Origin: Sindora glabra
Taxonomy: Eukaryota > Streptophyta > Magnoliopsida > Fabales > Fabaceae
Direction of reading: 5' to 3'
Length of the DNA stretch: 64,000 nt
Assembly: GCA_020226215.1 (NCBI GenBank)
Contig: CM035233.1
Location: 21,827,150 to 21,891,149 of the forward strand
In this document: positions 1 to 13,165 of the stretch, one piece after another
Position numbering within the stretch: position 1 is the first letter of the stretch
Layout of the letters: each line of letters opens with the position of its first letter
Made by a program: the position numbers and the translations under genes
Notes under the pieces: generated by a model
Databases searched by the model: none
What the model saw: the letters and a program-made list of their open reading frames with translations, nothing else
What the model was told of the DNA's origin: nothing

Positions 1-1669
1 GAGAATAATCATCAATAAAGGTTACAAAATACCGAAAACCTAAAGTAGTATTGACACGACTAGGACCCCATACATCAGAATGAATTAAAGAAAATAAAGA
101 CTTAGCTCGACTAGTAATTTTAATAGAGAAAGAACTACAAACATGTTTACCGAGTTAGCATGACGCACAATCTAAAGACTTTAATTTTGAAAGACTTGGA
201 ACCATTTTCTATAATTTTGAAAGACTTGGATGACCCAAATGATAGTGAATTAATTCTGGAGACTTTATAACAATACAAGCAATTGATGATGTTGGTTGAA
301 TGTAGTATAGGCCTCTTGACTCACGTCCAGTACCAATCGTCTTCCTCGTACCCCAATCTTGTATCAAGAAAGAATAAAAAAAGAATGTTATAGAACAATT
401 AAAAGTTTAGGTAAGTTAACTAATAGAAATTAAGTTGAAGGTAGAATTGGGCATGTAAAGAACAGATTATAAATTTAGTGAAAAGAGAGGTTTAGCTTGA
501 CCAATACTATAAGCGGATGTTATAGAACCATTAGCTAATGTAATTGAAGGAAATGATTTAGTAGTGCAATCAAGATGGGTAAAAAGAAACTGATTACCAG
601 ATATGTGATCAGAAGCTCCTGAGTCAAGAATCCAACGATCATGAGATGCAAAATGAGATAAGTAAGCAATAGAATTACTTGTGTCTACAAGGGATGCAGA
701 ATGCATATGTTCTTGTTTGGATGCCTTGTATTGAAGAAATTGTTCTTTCAAGAATTCTTCATATTCTGGATAAAAAAAGAGAGAAGATTGATCAGTTGAT
801 TCAGAACTAGATTGAACTATATTGGTAGAACTAGATTGAACCACATTGGCGGATCGAGGAAGTCTGCTATGTAAAGCAAAGCATTTATCTCGGGTATGTC
901 CTAACTTATGACAATAAGTACATTAAGGTTGATTGCCCCGACCACCACCATTACGTCCTCCTTGATTGTTGCGTCCACCACCTCGCCCTTTTCCATGATC
1001 ACTAGCATGTGTTACCAATGTAGAGTTTTTAATATTATGAGGAGTGGTCGAAGTGGGTAATCGTAATAGACGATTAATTAACACTTTTGTTATAGGAACC
1101 TCTGCATTGTCTAATGTCTGTTAACAGAAAGTGTCAAGGTCAGCATTTAAACCAGCAAGAATAAAAACCATAAGAAACTTATCTTGTTGTTTCTCTTGCT
1201 CTTTAATGTCAGTAGTGACAGGAAAAAGTTTCTTGTATTAGGCTATTGTTATTTTGGCCATGGTAACATAAGAGAATAAATCTAATTCTTGTTTTAAATC
1301 CTTCAATCTAACCACAACTTCATATAATTGTTGAATATCATTGGAGTAGAGATTCTTAGCTTACTCCCAAAAGGTGTAATAAGTGTTATATGGTTGAAAA
1401 ATAGGTAGCAAGCTAGGATCAACAGATTGCCACAGTATTGCACATAATTGTGCATCAATGATGCTCCACTCACGTTGTTTATCAATAGGAACATTTTCAA
1501 TTTTTGTAGTCAAGTATTCAGAATAACCTTGCCTTTTAAACCATAATAAAACAGAAGCACTCCATGAGGAATAGTTGGAGCCATTCAATTTTGCAGAAGT
1601 AATTGTTGGAGTACTAGAAAATGCAGAGGAAAAGATACTGCCAGAATTATTGAATTTAGATGTAGACAT
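1..1669 (-). pseudogene. copia gag-pol polyprotein, broken and truncated
   Basis: The polyprotein starts at the ATG at 1669 with a serine-rich N-terminus and the copia gag motif KLNGSNYSSWSASVLLWFK, then stops near 1361. Reading resumes in other frames. A retroviral zinc knuckle (CTYCHKLGHTRDKC, CX2CX4HX4C) lies at 881-922 after a Gly/Arg/Asn-rich stretch. The aspartic protease motif LDSGASDH lies at about 605-635. Downstream, a GAG-pre-integrase region is recognisable between about 130 and 400, and TFIDDYS at the very edge is the start of the integrase core. Stops occur at about 928, 1121 and 1238. The product would have been a capsid, protease and integrase polyprotein of the cytoplasmic virus-like particle. 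The copy is non-functional. Confidence 0.88.
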
Positions 1670-2270
1670 AATGGAAGGTAAAAAGGAAAAAGGAAGCCAT
1701 TGGTTAAGAAAGGTAAGGGTAGAGAAAGGGTGCTGTTTGGTTTAGTTTAGTTTTGTTCTGTTATAATTTTTTTGAACGGCTGGTAATTGACAAAGAAAGG
1801 GAATATGGTGATTGGATTGAGAAAAACAAGAACACAAATGGAGTCAGGAAGAGGCTGCGATAAGCTTGTGGGGGCACGTGTACTATACGCACTTTTGGGA
1901 CAGTGGTGCGTGGGAATCACGCACATCTAAAGGTGGCGCATTGAAGACAAGTGTTAGTGACAATGGCTGAAAATTTGCCGACGACACTAATTCTGGTGGA
2001 GGTTTTGAAAAAATTGAAATGTTACTTCGTGAATCGAAGCAATCAAATCTAGGCATTGTGGTGATTTTGTTTGGATTAGAAAATGTTTCTGTGTAGGGAA
2101 AATTTTGGTGGTCAGGGGATGGGTCTGTGTTAAAAAGGAGGGGAAAATATTCTAGTGGTTTGAAAGTGCTAGGAATATGTTTGTGATTAGTAGCTCAATA
2201 TAGGAGAAAAAGAATGAGCGTAAAGCTTATAATGAAAATAAAATGTAGAAGCAGAGTCCCTTAATGTGAG
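1670..2270 (-). other. copia untranslated leader
   Basis: This is the stretch between the gag start and the primer binding site. It is less AT-rich than the flanks (for example 1860-1960) and has no long reading frame, as expected of the leader that carries packaging signals. I see no specific motif that I can name. Confidence 0.6.
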
Positions 2271-2283
2271 GACTTTGATACCA
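2271..2283 (-). promoter_or_regulatory. tRNA-iMet-type primer binding site of the copia element
   Basis: On the minus strand this reads TGGTATCAAAGTC, close to the plant initiator-Met primer site TGGTATCAGAGC. It lies about nine bases inside the LTR edge, where reverse transcription would be primed. Confidence 0.8.
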
Positions 2284-2292
2284 ACTTGAGAT

Positions 2293-2487
2293 TGTTGGAA
2301 ATGAATGACTTAAGAAAATTATCTCAGCCTTAGTTTTTTATATAGTAAAATTACAATCAATACATTTTAATGCTAGAGAATAAAATTCCTAGAATTATGC
2401 CTAAATATTTTCTTATTTATTCTGATTATTAAGTAATTATAGCATAATCAACTAATACATATCAATCACATTTATTACTATTTAACA
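2293..2487 (-). repeat. copia 5' LTR (195 bp)
   Basis: The stretch starts TGTTGG and ends TTAACA, a TGTT/AACA terminal inverted repeat, immediately beyond the primer binding site. The LTR is short for copia but within range. The partner LTR is outside the window, so the exact edges rest on the TG/CA ends only. Confidence 0.7.
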
Positions 2488-4301
2488 ATGATGAACATGG
2501 AGACTATTTTGTCTAATTCATATTTAGTAAATGAAGACAATAAGAGAATGAAAATGGATGGTAATATGAAGAAAAGTATGTTAAGGGTTATGACACCATG
2601 CTTCTTTTAATATTTTTGTTCAACTTCATTATAATTACAAGAATGCCATTAATTAATCACTGTTCAACCTTTGTATTTTCCCTTTGTTTCTAAAATAAAA
2701 ACACGAAAATAGCTAAAACTTGTTTTGGGTTTTTTATTTTTGAAAAATATATTTCAAGTGGTTGTTTTTAAAAACTAGTTACAAAAACAACTAATCCAAC
2801 AAAGTTTCTTTTGTTTTTAAAAATAAAAAACTTAAAAATAATTTTTAAAAAGCATAACCAAATAAACCCTAAAATATTATATGTTTGTAGTTAAATTTAT
2901 ATACCTAAAGAAACAACTATGCTTGATTAACCTAAACAAATGAATCGATATAAACTAGGCCTTCATCTTCATTGATCTCCTAATAATAGTAACTCTTGAT
3001 AAGTACAATTTGCATGTTAAAAATGAAAAAAGGGACTTAACCATATATTCTTATTTATAAAACCCTAATAGCCACCCATAAATCGATAAAATGCCTATCG
3101 AGCCTCAAGCTTAAATAATTATTAAACTACACTAACTTATTAAGATGTGCAAAAACTACATTATATCAAGTCACAATTTAAATTTAGGCTTCATGTATAT
3201 CTTAAGATAGGACTAAATTAATCAATATGTTTTGATTAAATAAAAAATTTTCAATTAATAGCATCTCATCTAATGAGAAAGTGTTACAATCCTCTATGAA
3301 TGAGTCATTTTACATTCATATTGTTCAATAAAATTATCTCATGCTAATTGTTGGACATATATGCATGCAATCTAGCTAATAAGAAATAATAGACACGTGT
3401 CTCACTAGATATGAAGATCACAAATTTATTGTGTTTTAATAGCCTTAAACAAATAATTATGAATATAATCAAATGTTACAAGTTAAGCAATTTAATATAT
3501 AATACATGAAGTGATTTAATATTTTTTCTTTAGAATTATGCCACCATTAAATTGAGAACAATAAGGGAATAAATTTAAAAATTATATAATTTTAATTAGA
3601 TCTTGATCAACTTGTTTCTCAGTAGAAGTATAAATTATTCAAAATTCAAAGATATTCAAAATGCTATAGTTTTGTAATATACTTTTGTTGGCCTGTGTAA
3701 AACGCATGTATGTCAATTTCTTCTTCTCATGATAATGATTAAGACTCATGAAAGTTTCAATTTTGAAACTCTTAGCTATAATGGAATATAAATTTTATTA
3801 ACACAAGAAATTGAATAGTATTAATCACAATTTGCAATAAAATGGTACATCCACAATAAAAATTACTAATCAAGACAAAACACAACATAATCAAATAGAT
3901 AATTTAAAATATACAATAACAATTCCTAATGTGCCAATAAGAAAAATATAATTCAAAATATACAATAATAATTCCTAAGTTACTAGGCATATCATCATAT
4001 TCTCCTTTTTGGGTAAAAAATATAACACACTAATAAGAACTCTCCTTATAAGACTAATATAAAAATACCCTAATTTTTGAAGCCTTATCCCTTTTTGAAA
4101 GACGCATTACCATAAAAATGCAAATTGGTTTACCATGTAAATGTCAACACAATGTAAGATTGATATATATAATGGAATGGTAACATTTTTGCAATGATAA
4201 GAAATCTTTATATGTTAATTTTTATAAATAATTGATATTTTCATTCTTGTAAAAATTTTAGATGTAATTTTTTAAAATCATTGACATCTAAACAATACTT
4301 A
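2488..4301. other. AT-rich spacer, no gene seen
   Basis: I see no coding region. Near 2860-2880 the sequence CCAAATAAACCCTA resembles the outer end of the small TIR elements found at 24284-24611 and 25545-26300, and 2700-2860 is rich in interrupted A/T runs like their interiors. This may be a worn MITE remnant, but no matching left end was found. Confidence 0.5.
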
Positions 4302-5215
4302 AGACATTGATTTTGAAAGTAATCATCATTTGAAGATATTGCAAATGTCGGTTGAAAATTGTAAAAAGTTAAAATGTTAACTTTGTATAGAACTGACTTC
4401 TAAAGGTTATAAAAATTAGAGAAATAAAGGAGACCAAGATCGTAGAAATAGAAGTAAGAAATACAACTCTTAACTTTACGCTTGATGTTAATTGAAAGAG
4501 TATTGATAGCTCATTAATATATGTCAAAAGATCGACTGAGATATAAAGTTTTGTATAAGGGATTGGATGAAGACAAAGATTAAGCTTGGAAATAAATAAG
4601 AAGAAGAGTAAGAGTGATAATGAGAAACAAGATAGTATTTGCTTTATTTATAGTATGTAACTTTTAACATAGGTTCACCTATAAGAACCAATATATAATA
4701 TTTAGACTTCAATATCGGTCCACTTGAAGAACTAATGTCAAAATTATAACACATAAATTTTTTTTTAAGGAGCAACATTCAAAGCTTCCTCATATTTTCA
4801 AAAAATGCCTTATTCTCATGACTTTAGATGTTGATTAATTTAAGAACTAACATCTAAAGTATTGCCATGAAAAAACATGTTAGTTTTTTTTTTTTTTTTT
4901 TAAGGATTGACATCTCATTTTTCTTTATTTTTAGTAACTTAGCAGTTATCATACCTTTAGACATCAATTTTGTATAAAATGAACATATTAACTATTTATA
5001 TTTCCTAATGCCATGTTTGTAATACTTATAGACAATGGTGAATTTCAAAACTAATATATTATGTTTTCTTTTTATCCTAGTAACCTTTAATTGTCAAATT
5101 TTTAGAAGTCAGTTCTATACAAAGTTGACATTTTAACTATTTCCAATTTTCAATTGACATTTGTAATATTTTTAGATGATGATTACTTTTAAAACTAATC
5201 ACTTTACAATCCATG
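4302..5215. mobile_element. inverted-repeat element, possibly non-autonomous CACTA-like
   Basis: The arm at about 4302-4410 is repeated in inverted orientation at about 5080-5200, sharing stretches such as CTTTGTATAGAACTGACTTC. The interior (about 4660-4990) contains scattered short motifs around ACATCTAAA and its complement. Clustered subterminal motifs of this kind are typical of CACTA/EnSpm derivatives. I could not place exact ends, a CACTA terminus or a TSD, so the superfamily is a guess. No transposase reading frame is present. Confidence 0.45.
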
Positions 5216-6719
5216 TATTGCTTCTCATTTTTTATTGTATTATATAACATATTTAATATAGAGTAATTAATATAATTTTTTTATGATAGAATAATATCTC
5301 GTAATTTTTTATTTGAGATGAAGATATTTATTAAAATATATAATATAAACATTATTAAATACATTTAAAAAATATTAGTTAGTTATTAAAATCATAATTT
5401 ATATTTGCTTCGATAGACATATATTGGCTTTGCATTGTTAATGACTAAGTTACTTACATTTGTCACAAAAAATCTTCTTAAATCAAATTCATCTTTAAAT
5501 TTTATTTGAAAATATTTTTATTATAAAAATATTAATGAGTCAATTTGATTCTCTATTTATAATCAAATATTTAAAAATTTAAATTAGAATGATTTACTTA
5601 ATTTTTACATTTTAATATTTTTCATAATATTACATGTTGGCTTACTACATTTGTTGGAAAAAGTTTCTTTAAAATAAATTCTTCTTTAAATATGATTTGG
5701 AAGTATTTTTATTATAAAAATAATTTAAATAAGTTAAAATTATTTTACTATTCTATTTTTTTATCAAGGAGATATGTTTCATTAATACAAAAGTGGTAAG
5801 AAATTATAAAATAAATAAATAAAAATTATTTATTAAAATTATTTATATAATGTAACTTCTGAATTTAATTTTTTTATTTAAATGTAAAATTTGAAAAAAA
5901 AATATTGAAATCCATTGAAATAAAAACACTTGAAAAATAATATTGCTTTAATTAATTAAATGATGTCGTATGTGTCCAAGTTAATTTAATTTATTGTGAA
6001 TTGAAAATTATTTTTATTATTAGTGAGTACAAAGATGTTATGTTATTAAAAAAATAAATGTCACTAAAAATTTTAATTAAAAGTAAATAAATTTTGAGGA
6101 TTTTCTTATGTAATAATATATGAGTAAGTGATAGGGTAAAATATATTTATATATATATATTTAACTTTAATTAATCTTATAACTTAGATAAAGTAATAAC
6201 ATAGATAGTAGAATTTCAAATATATAGAATAAAGCACCAACTATAACATGTTTTAAATAAAATTCATGAACTGTGCAATTTATAGTTAAAAAAAGGTGTA
6301 CACAACCTCTTTTTCTTAAGAAAGATAAAAAAAAGTGAATGCAAATTACCTTTAACTACACTAATTTTATTTATTGATGTAAAAATAAAGTAATATTAAA
6401 ATTCATTATTTATTTTGTAATAAGAAATATTAGAATTATGCCCAAAGAATTCAACTGATTTTGACTTTTTTGAGTTTAAAAATAAGTGGCGTTATTTATT
6501 AGGTACCAAAATTATTTTTTTTAAGAATATTATTGTTATTAAATACTCATTCTTCATTTTATTCTTATATTATTTTTATGCATTAAACATAATTATGAAA
6601 AAAATTTTATTCTATCCTTATTTCATTGTATCAAATACAATATAGATATTATTTCCTTTTATCATTATTTTGTATTATTATATAATCTATCTATCTATTT
6701 ATCTATACTTCTATATCTA
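5216..6719. other. AT-rich spacer, no gene seen
   Basis: Low-complexity A/T sequence with no supported gene or clear element boundary. A short run of CTAT repeats (about 6686-6720) leads into the Helitron-like element. Confidence 0.5.
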
Positions 6720-7325
6720 TCTATACTAATTAATAAAAGAAAGTTTTTTGTTACCAAGTTCCTTTTTTCTTTAACACATGTCACTATCTCATGGAAAATT
6801 TTCCCTTCAAAAATACCCTTTTTACTTTCCAATTTTACCCTTAAATTACTTCATTTATTTATCAACTTATGTTACCTTTTTTGTAAAAGAATAGGATTGA
6901 ATATAGTTGATAGCTCTCCCTCTTCCTACTCTTGCTCTGCAACCTTCTAACCTAGAAATGTTATGTGAAATTGTATATTGTAACACTCTTTTTAAATAAA
7001 TTATTTATTAGTTTCTATACATTTCTATACTAACTAATAAAAGAAGACTTTTTGGCACCAAGTTCTTTTTTTTTTCTTTGACACATGGCCCTATCTCATG
7101 AAAAATTTTCCCTCCAAAATTACTTATTTTTTACTTTTCAATTTTACTCTTAAATCACTTCATTTATTTATCAACTTATGTTACCCTTTTTGTAAAAGAA
7201 TAGGATTAAATATAGTTGGAGCCCCTCTTCCGATTCTCACTTTGCAACCTTTTAACCTGGAGATGTTATGTAAAATTGTATATTGCGATAATTTTTTTAA
7301 GTAAATTATTTATTAATTTATTTTT
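6720..7325 (+). repeat. direct tandem duplication, period about 304 bp
   Basis: The block from 6721 is repeated from 7025. Both begin CTATACTAA(T/C)TAATAAAAGAA and share the run through the TCATGRAAAATTTTCCC segment to the ATGTTATGTRAAATTGTATATTG segment. The two copies differ by scattered substitutions, so the duplication is not recent. It repeats the presumptive 5' end of the Helitron-like element. Confidence 0.8.
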
Positions 7326-7794
7326 AATTAAGTTAATTTTTTATTGTAATCTAAATTATATTTATTTTATTTCCTAAAGCATATGATTTTCTTTCTATGT
7401 AATATGTTTTCTTTCCTCTTTTTGTTGCATCATTCTCTTCTTTTTTTTGGATATATTTTTAATCCTATTTTTAAGTTACGTGTTTATTTTTCTTCTTTCT
7501 ATTATTATATTTTTTCCTTTTTCTATTATTTTTATTGTTTAACTCTCGGATAGTAACAAATTTGGTAGCATAAATATGACATAATAGATTTTATATTTTT
7601 TATAAAAATATTTTAAATAATTTGTAACTTTGAAATATAGAGTATTGATTGATTTCCAATAATTATATTTGTAATTTTTAACAAAAAGAAACAAAATTGT
7701 TTCAAATTAAGTATACATTAATTTTCGAGTGCTATAAACATCAATTGAAAAAATTATTTATATGCCTGCCTTTGTTCTTTATAATTCATATGCT

Positions 7795-9000
7795 GGTATT
7801 GCTAAATAATATAATTATTACTCAATAATTATATCTTTATTGTAAACTATTTTAAACAAGTTAAAACCTTAATTTAAAATTTTATTGATTGAATAAATTA
7901 ATTACATGTTTTAATTAAAAATATTTGAAAATTAAAATTAAAATTTTTTATTTAAAAATTGTCAATATTTTTATTGTTAAATTTCAAATGATTTATTTTA
8001 AATTAAAAATATATTAATTAAAATTTTGTTAAGACTTTACAATGCATAAATTATCTCTCTTTTTTTCATTTATTTTATTACATATTTTGTTTTTCATGTA
8101 AATTTCTATTATTTATAGCTTAGATGGTTATATTACTAAATAGAATAAACATAATATAATATTTCTTATAATAAAAATATTCTAAATGAGTTGAAATTTT
8201 ATTGAAAAAGTACTATTTGAATGAATCAATTACTTATTTTATATTTAATAAAAATATGCAAATATTGAAATCAAATTTATATATTAAAATTTTGCCACAT
8301 TTGCGTGACCTTAATTTTCAAGTATTATACTGCAAGTTAAATATAAAACAATTGAAATTTTGTTGAGGTTTTATAATTCAAATACTATTTTTCTTTCTTT
8401 TATATACTTTGTTGCATTTTTTTTCTTATCATGTCTATTTTTTGTTTTTTTTCTCAAACATTAATATCAATATGATATATTTTATTTTTATTATAAAAAT
8501 ATTTAAATAATTTATAAATTTAATACAAAATTATTGTTGAATGAATTCATTATATGGTTTCTTTTTAATGTAAATATATAAAATTTAAAATTAAATTTAT
8601 TTATTGAAAAATTGTCAATATATTATATCAAATTTTAATTGATATATATATTTTAAATTAAATATATATTAATTAAAATTTTCTCGAGATTTTTCAATGC
8701 ATATAGTATATCTTTTTTTACCTACTCTATTGTATGTTTGTCTTTTATATGTTTACTTTTATTATTTACAAATCAAATGGTAATATTACTAAATAATATA
8801 GATATAATATGATATATTTTATTTTTATTATAAAATTTTTAAAAAATTTAAAATTTTAAAATTTAAGTTATAAATTGAATTAATGAATTTTATTTTATAT
8901 TTTTTGTAAAAATATTTAAAAAATTAAATTTATTTACTAGATTTTGTTATGTTTTAAACTAATTTTTAAGTATTATTTTCATATTAAATTTATTATAATT
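7795..9000 (+). repeat. degenerate AT-rich tandem array, period about 325 bp, four units
   Basis: Units starting near 7800, 8130, 8450 and 8780 share the same order of landmarks: ATTACTAAATA, then ATATTTTATTTTTATTATAAAAAT, then TTGAATGAATNNATTA, then AAATTTATTTATTGAAAAATTGTCAATAT. One further related unit occurs at about 27910-28260 in the second Helitron-like element. No coding capacity. Confidence 0.65.
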
Positions 9001-10681
9001 AATTTTAAATTTGTAAATTTTTTATACATAACCTATTAATTTATTTATAATTAAAATATCGTACAGGATAAACTAATTTTCACTTTTAACGAAATATTAT
9101 ATGGTTCAGATGAAGTTTCATTTTTTCGTTTTGTAGATATCTTTTAAAATATCAAAATTTAAATCTAGTATGCATATATTTTAAGGTTCACGTACAAAGT
9201 TTCTAAGAAAAATTTCAAAGAAAAACTTATGAGAGAAGCCCTAATTTTTATGCTTAACAATTAATATGCATTTTCCCTTTTTTTAATTACTTTTGTTATC
9301 ACCGTGATTTTTGTTTGAAAAAAAATGAGTGATTAAGTTACCTACATTTATGGTTGTAGCTTCATTTTTTATGTTTTTTTTATATAACATGTTGTAATTA
9401 TAATACTCTAATATTTAAATATAAATGTAGGTCATATTATATAGTTACTCAATAATTTCTTGATCAATTTTAGAAACACAAAAAAAAGTTGAAAATTTTA
9501 ATGAGTTTGAATATAATTTTAATGACTTAAGTAATTTAAAATTATAATAATATTCTGTTATATATAATTTTTTATAAAATAGAATTTCATTGAAAGTATA
9601 TATATTAATATTATATATTGGTCTTCAATACCAGGAGAAGATTTTTTTAAAATCTAATTCTTCTTCAAATATAATTAAAAAAAATAGATTAAGAGTAAGG
9701 TAAGCTGTGAGAATTTTCATTTATTTAATTTCTATTTAATATTTTTTATAACTCCTTTTAAGTTGAATTTTTTGTTGGTAATTTAGGTTGAAAACTTTCA
9801 TTCAACAATGAATTTAAATTTTAAGAACATAGAAAAGTTTTATATTTGATGACAAAATTAGTTGATTTTACACATATTTATTTAATGAAAAGCAATGTAC
9901 ATATTAAAACATCATTATTTGTAAATATGAATATATGAATGTACATTAAACATGATAAATTAAATTCCAACGTATTTATAATTTTTCTTTTATAATATAA
10001 AATTTATTCATATAAATAAATATTTAATTCCAATGAATGTAAATTTAAAATTCATGCATTGAATAGGCTTTTCAACTAATTCATATGAATATAATTAAAA
10101 TAAAAATTATAATTGAGATGAATTTTTTTACCTAGTTTATTTCAAAAACAAAAATACATTTTGTTTTTGGTGATCCCCAAAAGGGGTAAATTTGTAAAAT
10201 TAATAAATACTAAAAATGCCTTACTTTTCTTTGTTCCCTCCACGATTATGAAAACCTTTGACAATTAGTTATCTAACCAATTTTTGACTGATTTAAGGGC
10301 ATTTAATGAATTGATCAAATTAAATAATTATTTTAATTAATTAATTCATAAAAAGTGAGTAAAAAGATAAAATAATTTTTAAATTATATATTATATATAT
10401 TTATATTATTATTTTACATAAAAAATAATATAGAAGAATCGAACCATATTATTCAAGTAAAGCCTCAATCATTTATATATTGATCATTTTTAATTATATA
10501 TATAAATTTAATATATATTAGAGTATAATAAATCTTTTTAAATAATTAATTATTTAGCTTTGTTAATTAATTTATATAATAAAATTATTATATATTAATA
10601 AAATAAATATTATCATATTATATAATTATTTAATAAATTTAAATTATTTTTACATTAAAATAAAAATTAATAAAGTTAATG

Positions 10682-10685
<4 letters not shown>

Positions 10686-10727
<42 letters not shown>
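10686..10727. repeat. (TA)n microsatellite
   Basis: An uninterrupted TA dinucleotide run of about 21 repeats. Confidence 0.95.
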
Positions 10728-10732
<5 letters not shown>

Positions 10733-12389
10733 CATCTATATAATCATTTTTTTCAACTTGTCATTGAATTTAATTTTTAAAACATTTATAATTCAAAAAA
10801 GGATCATTTAACATGCAAAATATTATAAATAGTATAATTATTTTTGATCAAGTTATACCTTTATTAATAAAAACGTGATAAAGAAGATTTATACAGTATA
10901 ATTATTTTAATATATATAAATAATATATTATAAATTTGATACAAAATAATACAAAAATGGATATGAACCCTTAAATATATTTATTTTTTAAAAGAAAATT
11001 TTATAGAGTATAATAATTTATTTTTAATAAAAATTTAATAAATAATAAATTATAATAATATATTATTTAAAATAAATTTTAATTTAATAAATAATATGTA
11101 AAAATTAAAAATATTATTAAAATTAAGTAATATTTCAAGTAAATAATAAAATATATTCATATTTTTATATGTTATTTTATATATTAAATAAATAATTAGT
11201 AAGAAATTAATAATACTTGTATATAAAAATAAGATTGAAAATTAAGTTTTAAATGAAAATTAAAAATTATTATTAAATATTAAATATTAAATAATTGAAT
11301 TAATTTATAAAATTAAATTTAATAAATACAAAAGATTTAAAATTTAATTTGAAAATGGGAGAGAAAAAAAATAAAAGTGAAATCAATTTTTTTTATTTAG
11401 AATAAGTGAAAATTGGGGGAGGAAGAAAATGAAATTAGGTCAAATGATCATAATACTGTTATAGTATATTATATAGAAATAGTTATAATATTAATTCATT
11501 AAGCATTAATGATATATTGATAAAATCCTATACAATTAATTAAAAGTATATTTTTATTGAATAATTTGAAATAATAATACTAATTTTTTTCCACATTTAC
11601 CTTATATATTTCTATTACATATTATTGGGTTCAAATTTTTTCATATGTTGCCATTTTAGTAAGGCACTTTTGTTTATCATATTCTAACTTACAAAATCCG
11701 GTAAACATAAAAAAATTTTATTGAATTTCAAAATATTTTAAATATTAAAAATTCTAATTTTCATTTTTTAAGATGTTAATATTACCAAAAATTTACCATT
11801 TATTATTTTTATTTAAGTAAGGATTTTCCTCATATTTAAATTCAACCACAACATGAAATCTTCTCAATACATGTAAAATTTTTTAATTTTATTATCTACA
11901 ATTATAATTATTTACCTTACCATTTAATATGTATCCCGCTCTTCAGCAGCTGAAATACATATGACAAAACTCATGTCCGAATCAACCAGGATCATGGAGA
12001 AGTAGAATTTAATGTCTTTTAAAAATTTTTGGCTCCTGTTGCATATTAAATTTAAGAGTAAAGTCCCTCTCTCATCTATGAGAAATCTAGTTTTTTTTTT
12101 TCAATTTAATTTTTATAAAAAAATTATATTAATTTAATTTATAAAATTTTAATTATTTAATTTTATTTTTAAAAGAATGAAAATAAATAAATTAATTTTT
12201 ATACAGATATTAATAAAAAGATATAACTAAATATGTTTATATGTTATAGAAATAAAATTAATATAAAATAATTCATAAAAATAAATTAAAAAATAAATTT
12301 TACATGATAAAAAATAAAATTTACTTAAATTTAAATTTATTTTCAAACTTAGTTTCTTTTAAAAATAATAAAAAATAATCAAATTACCA

Positions 12390-12392
<3 letters not shown>

Positions 12393-12445
<53 letters not shown>
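12393..12445. repeat. (AT)n microsatellite
   Basis: An uninterrupted AT dinucleotide run of about 26 repeats. Confidence 0.95.
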
Positions 12446-12448
<3 letters not shown>

Positions 12449-12600
12449 TGATGAAAACTCTCGATTGACATTGTACATTACTCAAATCAAAAAATTTCGT
12501 TTAACTCAAAATTTTTGTGGATGTATCCAATAAATTAATTACTTATGTTATTATTTAATTTTAAATTAAAAAAAGGGGAAAAAGGCCTCTTGCCCGAATT

Positions 12601-12936
12601 GGCAACGCACAGAACAAATCAGAAGAAACTTCTGGTAGCCGTGAGACTATAAGAGGGAGTATATGACAGATTGAGGGCGAGAGAGACAGTTAGCAAGGAA
12701 CAATAGCCTGCGTTGTGGAGAAGAAGGTCTGGTTTTCTGAGGGCAGAAAAGGAAAGCAAAATTGAAAGCCAATCTTCATCCCGAATTACTCCCCATTTCT
12801 GAGGGGAAATTGCCCTCGTGGGCCCCACAAGAATTTTTTACCCACATTTACGCCCTCCTCAATTTTTACTCTGCAGCCAAATGGGAAAAATTCGAATTTT
12901 TACCTCCAATTTCATCCCCCCAATTCCTTTCCACCC
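12601..12936. other. less AT-rich flank of the Harbinger element, possible remnant of a second copy
   Basis: Composition changes sharply here. The last 70 bases (about 12870-12935) are an imperfect inverted copy of 13098-13165 inside the neighbouring transposon, and their CACC/TTTTACCTCC motifs resemble its right subterminal region near 19150-19200. This may be the remains of an older related element beside the insertion site. No reading frame here has support. Confidence 0.4.
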
Positions 12937-12939
12937 TAA

Positions 12940-12961
12940 GAGTGCGTTTGGAATAGGTGAA
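12940..12961 (+). repeat. Harbinger left terminal inverted repeat
   Basis: This directly follows the TAA duplication and matches the complement of 19201-19222 at 16 of 22 positions, with the shared core CGTTTG and inner GGTGAA. Confidence 0.85.
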
Positions 12962-13097
12962 AGGGCGGGGGGGGGGGGTGAGATTGCTGAGGTGAAATCG
13001 GGGGTGGAACTAAGAATTTCACCTGTCTGACTGGGGGTGAAAATGAAGGGGGCGAAATGAAGTTTTGAAAATTCGGTGGGCCTAGGCGAAATTCACC

Positions 13098-13165
13098 CCC
13101 TCCCATAATTGGAGTGAAATTGGGGTGAAAAAAAAATTCGAATGCTAGTTTCCACATTTTGCCCC
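13098..13165. repeat. inverted-repeat arm pairing with 12870-12922
   Basis: Its reverse complement shares GCAAAATG, GGAAA, ATTCGAATTTTT and CCAATTTCA in the same order with the left flank outside the element, so the transposon end and its flank could form a hairpin. Confidence 0.55.

Larger units (their letters stand above)
1..2487 (-). mobile_element. Ty1/copia LTR retrotransposon, 5' half, degenerate
   Basis: Read on the minus strand from right to left, the order is LTR (2293-2487), primer binding site, untranslated leader, gag, zinc knuckle, protease, and the GAG-pre-integrase and integrase start. The window edge then cuts the element. Integrase directly after protease, with no RT between, is the order that defines copia rather than gypsy. 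Stop codons and frameshifts break the reading frame several times, so this is a dead copy. The RT, RNase H and second LTR lie outside the window, so the insertion cannot be dated or its TSD checked. Confidence 0.9.
6720..9076 (+). mobile_element. Helitron-like non-autonomous element
   Basis: The left end reads TCTATACTAATTAATAAAAG after an A, like the TC-starting 5' ends of many plant Helitrons. The right end near 9060-9076 reads GTACAGGATAAACTAA followed by T, similar to plant Helitron 3' ends, which finish in CTRR before a T. Insertion between A and T, no TSD and no TIR also fit. There is no Rep/helicase gene, so it would be non-autonomous. The 3' hairpin is weak. Its interior is homologous to the second Helitron-like element at 26859-30780, which supports a real family. 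Confidence 0.5.
9077..12600. other. very AT-rich spacer
   Basis: No gene is supported. The stretch contains a (TA)n tract at 10686-10727 and another at 12393-12445. Around 11943-12005 base composition rises and a short plus-strand open stretch follows a CAG acceptor-like site (see findings). Otherwise I see only low-complexity sequence. Confidence 0.5.
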
